From Geodermatophilus telluris (lineage in GTDB: Bacteria; Actinomycetota; Actinomycetes; Mycobacteriales; Geodermatophilaceae): DNA of 64,000 bases. Location of the stretch: contig NZ_FMZF01000004.1 of assembly GCF_900102745.1 (NCBI RefSeq), forward strand, positions 1 to 64,000, read 5' to 3'. This document shows positions 60,362 through 64,000 of this stretch, in pieces (positions within the stretch are counted from its first letter, which is position 1; every line of letters starts with the position of its first letter). The notes below the pieces were generated by a model. That model did not search any database and was not told the DNA's origin. It saw nothing but the letters and a program-made list of their open reading frames with translations. A program made the position numbers and the translations under genes.

Positions 60362-60786
60362 AGCCCGGCCTCGTCGAGGGCGGCCTGCAGCGACTCCGCG
60401 TAGCCCTCGCTGGTGTAGGTCGCGCCGCTGACCATGTCGACGTCGGCGCTCTGGGCGTCGAGCGTCTCCTGCACCAGCTGCGGGACGGCGCGGGAGTTGA
60501 TCTGCTGGTCGCGCCGGTCACCGTCGGGGTACTCGACCACCTCGACGTCGGTGATGACCCCGCCGGACACGGTGACCTGCACCTGCACGGGGCCGTAACG
60601 GGTGTCGACGGCCGGCCCGGTGACCGTGGTGGCGCCGTCGGTGCCGGTCGTCGTCCCCGCCGGTGAGGCGGCCACGACGGTGGCAGCCTCCGGCGCCGAC
60701 GACGTGGACGTGGGGTACTGGAAGAGCAGCACCACGCCGGTGACGGTGCTGGCCAGCCACAGCACGATGCGGCGCACCCCGCTCAC
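60358..60786 (-). CDS. FMN-binding domain protein, predicted ApbE substrate
   Basis: A 142-residue protein: an N-terminal transmembrane anchor (RRIVLWLASTVTGVVLLF), an Ala/Thr linker, then an FMN-binding domain (about 60-142) with GVITDVEVVEYPDGD and the flavinylation motif DMVSGATYTSEGY. Thr123 in SGAT is the expected attachment site. It should face outward and relay electrons by covalent FMN. GTG 60786 overlaps the stop of the reductase gene; GTG 60789 is an alternative. Confidence 0.92.
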   Translation of the reverse strand: MSGVRRIVLWLASTVTGVVLLFQYPTSTSSAPEAATVVAASPAGTTTGTDGATTVTGPAVDTRYGPVQVQVTVSGGVITDVEVVEYPDGDRRDQQINSRAVPQLVQETLDAQSADVDMVSGATYTSEGYAESLQAALDEAGL

Positions 60787-62192
60787 CACCCGGAGCTCTC
60801 GACGTGGCAGCGGGCGCCGGGCAGGCCCGCGGCCTCGGCGCTGCGGCGGACGTCGCGGGCCCAGTCCTCGGGGCCGCAGACGTAGACGTCGCGGTCGGCG
60901 ACGTCGGGGACCCAGGAGCGCAGCACGGCGGCGTCGTCGAGCGGGGGCGTGCCGTCGCCGAGCCAGGAGCCCGGCGCCCGGCGGTGGCCGGGCAGCAGGA
61001 CGACGTGCAGGCCCCGCTCGGCGGCGAGGACGGCGAGCTCCCGCTCGAACAGCGGGCGCCCGGTGAAGCGGTAGAGCAGCGTCGCCTCGCCCGGCGCGTA
61101 CGGGAGGGCCTCGGCGAGCGCGCGCAGCGGGGCGATGCCCACGCCGGCGCCGACGAGCAGGACCCGCGGCCGGGTGCGCGCGCGGGCGGACAGCCGGCCG
61201 TGCGGTCCCTCGACGAGGACGCGGGTGCCCGGGCGGAGCGCGGCGACCGAGGCGCTGCCGTCGCCGGAGTCCTGAACGGTGATCCGCAGGCTGCGGCCGT
61301 CGGGGGCGGCCGACAGGGAGTACGGGTGGGCGCGGGTCCAGCCGGGTCCGGCGAGGAAGCGCCAGGTGAGGAACTGGCCGGCCTCGACGGGCAGCCGGTC
61401 GAGTCGGTGCCCACCCAGGTACACCGACACGACGCCGTCGCCCTCGGGCACCACCGAGGTGACGCGCAGGCGGTGGCGGGCGCTGCGCACCAGCGGCAGG
61501 GCGACCCGCCACACCAGGACGGCGACGGCGGCCGTGGCCCACAGGCCCCACCAGTAGACGGTGCGCGCGGGAGAGGCCAGGAAGTCCTGGCCGGTCCACA
61601 GCTGGTGCGGCAGCGCCAGGCCGACGCCGAGGTAGGCGTAGAGGTGGACCAGGTGCCAGGACTCGTAGCGCATCCGGCGCCGGGCGGCGCGGACGCTGGT
61701 GACGACCACCGCGACCAGGCAGGCGGTGCCGGCGACGGCCAGCAGCATGCCCGGGTACCCGGTGGTGAGGTCCCAGAGGGTGGCCGGTGTCCGCGCCAGC
61801 TCGCCGGCGGCGTAGCCCCAGGTGATCAGCACGACGTGGGCGGCCACCAGGTCGAACGAGGTGATGCCGGTGAGCCGGTGCAGGCGGGCGAGCCGGTCCT
61901 GGCCGAAGGCGCGCTCGAGCACCGGGACGCGGGCCATGAGCAGCACCTGCACGAGCAGCAGGTCCGAGGCGAGCAGCCCGGTGAGCCGGCCGGTGGACTC
62001 CAGGCCGGACTGCCAGCCGCCGAGGTCGGCCACCCCTCCGCCGGTGGCCCACCACCCGGTGACCAGCGCCAGGCCGGCCCAGAGGAGGACGGTCGCGCCG
62101 GTGCGGACGGCGGCGTCGGTGCGCGGCCGCCGGTCGGGCCCGGGGACGGCGGCCGCCGTCCCCGGGGCGGGTACCGCGAGGAGGCTGGTCAC
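60783..62192 (-). CDS. Ferric-reductase-like transmembrane flavocytochrome
   Basis: A 469-residue protein: six transmembrane helices (about 35-230) of the ferric reductase-like domain with candidate haem-ligand histidines (RLHRLTG, DLVAAHVVLI, SWHLVHLYAYLGVGLALPHQ), then a ferredoxin-NADP reductase domain (240-469) with RAHPYSLSAAP (FAD), LLVGAGVGIAPLRAL (NAD(P)) and CGPEDWARDV. It should move electrons from cytosolic NAD(P)H across the membrane. GTG 62192 overlaps the stop of the upstream gene (GTGA). Confidence 0.93.
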   Translation of the reverse strand: MTSLLAVPAPGTAAAVPGPDRRPRTDAAVRTGATVLLWAGLALVTGWWATGGGVADLGGWQSGLESTGRLTGLLASDLLLVQVLLMARVPVLERAFGQDRLARLHRLTGITSFDLVAAHVVLITWGYAAGELARTPATLWDLTTGYPGMLLAVAGTACLVAVVVTSVRAARRRMRYESWHLVHLYAYLGVGLALPHQLWTGQDFLASPARTVYWWGLWATAAVAVLVWRVALPLVRSARHRLRVTSVVPEGDGVVSVYLGGHRLDRLPVEAGQFLTWRFLAGPGWTRAHPYSLSAAPDGRSLRITVQDSGDGSASVAALRPGTRVLVEGPHGRLSARARTRPRVLLVGAGVGIAPLRALAEALPYAPGEATLLYRFTGRPLFERELAVLAAERGLHVVLLPGHRRAPGSWLGDGTPPLDDAAVLRSWVPDVADRDVYVCGPEDWARDVRRSAEAAGLPGARCHVESSGW

Positions 62193-62677
62193 GCCGCGTC
62201 GCCGGTGGTGTCGTCGTCCGGGGTGGTGCCGTCGTCGGTCGTGCCGTCGTCGGTGGTGCCGTCGTCGAAGCCGGGCGGGGTGCCGCCGAAGCCGGGCGGG
62301 GTGCCCTGGCCGAAGTCGGGTCGGCCGCCGAGGAAGCCGTCGCCGTCCGGGTCGGTGGTGGTGCCGCCCTGCTGCACCGCCGGCGAGGCGGCCCCGTCGC
62401 CGGTCGCGGCCTGACCGACGGCGAACCCGCCGACGCCGCCGATGGCCAGCAGCGCGGCGGTCGCGGCACCGACGGCGGCGCGCTGCCGCAGCTTCGCGGG
62501 CAGCCGGCGCGGCTTCCCGGTCGCCAGTGCGCCCGACGGGGCCGGGGCGGCCGGCATCTGCGCCGTCGTGGTGGCGTGCGGGGTGCCCGTCGCGGCGTCC
62601 GGCGTGTGCTCGGGGTGCCAGGTCGGGGCGCCCGAGGGCTCCCAGCGGTTGCCGCTCGGGGTCTGCTGCTCGTTCAC
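62189..62677 (-). CDS. Single-pass membrane protein with acidic DGTTD repeats
   Basis: A 162-residue protein: a hydrophilic Pro/Thr-rich N-terminus, one transmembrane segment (AAVGAATAALLAIGGVGGFAVG, about residues 65-86, with flanking Arg/Lys), and an outward Gly/Asp/Pro-rich tail with GTPPGFGGTPPGF and three DDGTT repeats. The repeats might bind metal ions or extend from the membrane. GTG 62677 follows GAGGAG. First gene of the four-gene redox operon. Family not recognised. Confidence 0.82.
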   Translation of the reverse strand: MNEQQTPSGNRWEPSGAPTWHPEHTPDAATGTPHATTTAQMPAAPAPSGALATGKPRRLPAKLRQRAAVGAATAALLAIGGVGGFAVGQAATGDGAASPAVQQGGTTTDPDGDGFLGGRPDFGQGTPPGFGGTPPGFDDGTTDDGTTDDGTTPDDDTTGDAA

Positions 62678-62809
62678 GGTGCTCCTCGTCGTCCGGGGAG
62701 CTCTCACGCTGGAGGTCGTGACTGAGATGTGACCGGAAGGTGACTGTGAGTTGCCTGGACGCCGGTCGAGCGGGATGACGGCGTCTGGCAGGCTGGAGCG
62801 CACTCGTTC

Positions 62810-62883
62810 GGGGCGGTAGCTCAGCCGGTCAGAGCACGGGACTCATAATCCCTGGGTCGTGGGTTCGAGCCCCACCCGCCCCA
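62810..62883 (+). tRNA. tRNA-Met (anticodon CAT)
   Basis: Cloverleaf complete: acceptor GGGGCGG with CCGCCCC, D arm GCTC..GAGC, anticodon stem GGGA/TCCC around CTCATAA (CAT), T arm GTGGG-TTCGAGC-CCCAC. The form resembles elongator tRNA-Met; tRNA-Ile with lysidine-modified CAT cannot be excluded by anticodon alone. CCA is not encoded. Confidence 0.95.
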
Positions 62884-62924
62884 CCGGTGGAACCCCAGGT
62901 CGACAGCGTGCCCCTCGGTCTCCG

Positions 62925-63175
62925 ATCGTGAGGTTCGGGTCCCGTGCCAGCACGGTGCCCACGGTCCGCGGGGTGTCGCTGCTGCCGGAGGGCTTGCCCG
63001 TGACGGTGCCCGACGCCGGCTGGTCCGGTCCCGTGGTCGTGCGCACGGTCGTGGACCCGCCGGCGCCGTTCGGGCCGAGGGACCCGGTGACGGTCCCGGG
63101 CGCGATCGTGGAGCTGAGGGAGTGCCCGACGGTGGTGCCGCCGTGCGGCTCGGTGAGCTCTTGTGCCTCGATCAC
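62925..63175 (-). pseudogene. Decayed ABC transporter ATP-binding protein fragment
   Basis: The N-terminal part still reads like a drug-export ABC ATPase: MIEAQELT, TIAPGTVTG and the P-loop region GPNGAGGSTT. The Walker A lysine of GPNGAGKST is replaced by Gly, several other core residues are changed, and the signature, Walker B and C-terminal parts are missing. The frame runs on antisense into tRNA-Met. It can no longer hydrolyse ATP in the usual way, so I call it a remnant. Confidence 0.8.
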
Positions 63176-63209
63176 GACCGGACCGCCTCTGGGGACGTGC
63201 GGCGGGCGG

Positions 63210-63728
63210 TCAGGCCCGCTGCGCCGCGCGGAGCGGCTCGTCGTCGAGGCTGATCGCCCCGGTCGCCGGCGACGGGGTGCGGCGTGGCCAGGTCCAGGCG
63301 GAGCGCAGGACGAAGGCCAGGATCAGCACCTCGAGTCCGATCGTGAGGCCGAAGAACCAGGTCCAGGACTCCCCGACCGCGTTGTACACCGAGACGGGGA
63401 CGTAGAGCGTTGCCACGACGAGGTTGGTGGCGCGGTTCACACGGGCCGGCAGTGTCGTGGAGAACAGGACCATGAGGCTCGGGATGGCCACGACCGTGAC
63501 CCCGATGACGACGAAGGTCTGGCCGATGTCGTAGGTGTGGATCCTGCCGGCCAGTATCTCGTCGACGTACCCGGGCGTGAACAGCTGGAAGTAGTCGACG
63601 TAGATGTAGAGGAACATGACGCTGGTCCACGCTGCTGCGAGCTTCGCTCGCACGGGCACGCGCGAGTCCTCCAGCGTGCTCCGGGACGGCGAGGTCTCCA
63701 GCGCGGTGTGGGATCGAGGCGCTCTCAT
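63210..63728 (-). CDS. DUF6326 family membrane protein
   Basis: A 172-residue protein with four transmembrane helices. AAWTSVMFLYIYVDYFQLFTPG, VVIGVTVVAIPSLMVLFS, TNLVVATLYVPVSVYNAVG and ESWTWFFGLTIGLEVLILAF-type final helices match the DUF6326 group. Function unknown. ATG 63728 follows AAGGAGC. It lies 34 bases upstream of the ABC ATPase remnant in the same direction, suggesting they were once one operon. Confidence 0.82.
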   Translation of the reverse strand: MRAPRSHTALETSPSRSTLEDSRVPVRAKLAAAWTSVMFLYIYVDYFQLFTPGYVDEILAGRIHTYDIGQTFVVIGVTVVAIPSLMVLFSTTLPARVNRATNLVVATLYVPVSVYNAVGESWTWFFGLTIGLEVLILAFVLRSAWTWPRRTPSPATGAISLDDEPLRAAQRA

Positions 63729-63889
63729 CACAGTGCTCCTTGGTCGGACCGGGTAGGTGCTGCCACCGTCACGGATGGCGGCGGCGGGCACATCGGCCCC
63801 GAGGCCCCCTCCGACCTGGCCGTCGGCACAGCCGAGCCCTCGTACTTTCGGCCGATACCCCGAGCACGCGGGCTACCTAGGCTGGTCAG

Positions 63890-64000
63890 GTGGCCACCAG
63901 CGCACTCCGCTCGCTGTGGGCCGAACCTCGACCCACGGGTGCCCCTGAGCAGGGGCCGCGGGACTGGGCCCTGGTCGCAGCACTGGTCGGCTGGTCCCTC
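63890..64000 (+). CDS. N-terminal fragment of a membrane protein, cut by window end
   Basis: 37 codons are visible: a charged N-terminus (SLWAEPRPTGAPEQGPRDW) running into a hydrophobic segment (ALVAALVGWSL). TAGGCT at 63878-63883 lies six bases before the GTG, a classical leaderless start. A sensor histidine kinase would fit this start and the nearby ABC remnant, but the product cannot be identified from so little. Confidence 0.6.
   Translation, partial: MATSALRSLWAEPRPTGAPEQGPRDWALVAALVGWSL

Noticed and set aside
63757-63948. 63-codon plus-strand gene across the promoter of the last gene
   Set aside because: It covers the TAGGCT promoter of the leaderless gene at 63890 and part of the divergent upstream region, with no similarity.

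Overview
The window is very GC-rich DNA with the gene content and order of an actinobacterium. A DUF222/HNH-type gene opening with a LexA-like box, mycothiol-dependent isomerase-like proteins, a PucR-type FasR ahead of fabD-fabH-acpP-fabF, DUF3052 and DUF3145 proteins, homodimeric AceE and many leaderless genes all fit. The overall set suggests Geodermatophilaceae (Blastococcus, Geodermatophilus or Modestobacter), but that family call is inference from gene content.

Layout. 1-9752: an edge-truncated DUF222 gene, a Na+/H+ antiporter, a PPOX-fold protein, an alpha/beta hydrolase, a secreted GH14 beta-amylase, then a minus-strand run of small enzymes (a mycothiol-dependent isomerase-like protein, three RibD/DHFR-like reductases and a VOC protein). 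9753-12865: a small atypical patch with a six-cysteine secreted protein and an integrase remnant beside rnpB, followed by a c-di-AMP (ydaO-type) riboswitch controlling a secreted ARB-07466/M15-like protein. 12866-17485: a DoxX-hydrolase-PIG-L operon divergent from a TauE-type permease, then nadA and a fourth RibD-like reductase. 17677-24051: RNase H/phosphatase, zinc-ribbon protein, SSS symporter with DUF3311 partner, Nif3, a FAD oxidoreductase and one copy of a dispersed repeat.

24093-38466: after a FUSC-family membrane protein comes a lipid block with hydrolases, WS/DGAT, an epimerase, PlsB, a three-module HAD-PlsC-WS/DGAT fusion and FadD. It has the parts for a glycerol-3-phosphate to triacylglycerol route and resembles the plsB2-plsC-tgs-lipQ neighbourhood of mycobacteria. 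38563-47220: tRNA-Val, an AhpE-like peroxiredoxin, DUF3052, AceE, a MerR regulator with a textbook 19-bp-spacer promoter and its membrane partner, GH1 beta-glucosidase, pirin-like and PAP2 proteins. 47265-53873: fasR followed by fabD-fabH-acpP-fabF-accD; FabD carries an unusual biotinyl/lipoyl-like tail without the modifiable lysine. The second copy of the dispersed repeat, with six tandem 20-bp units, follows accD.

54087-64000: DUF3145, a GGDEF cyclase, an M23 peptidase, a DUF1707 protein, and a four-gene operon (acidic tail protein, ferric-reductase-like flavocytochrome, FMN-binding protein, ApbE) that reads as a covalent-flavin membrane electron-transfer system. The window ends with tRNA-Met, a decayed ABC ATPase, a DUF6326 protein and the first codons of a leaderless membrane-protein gene. 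The most unusual items are the three-module lipid enzyme, the FabD tail, the flavinylated redox operon and the composite repeat family.
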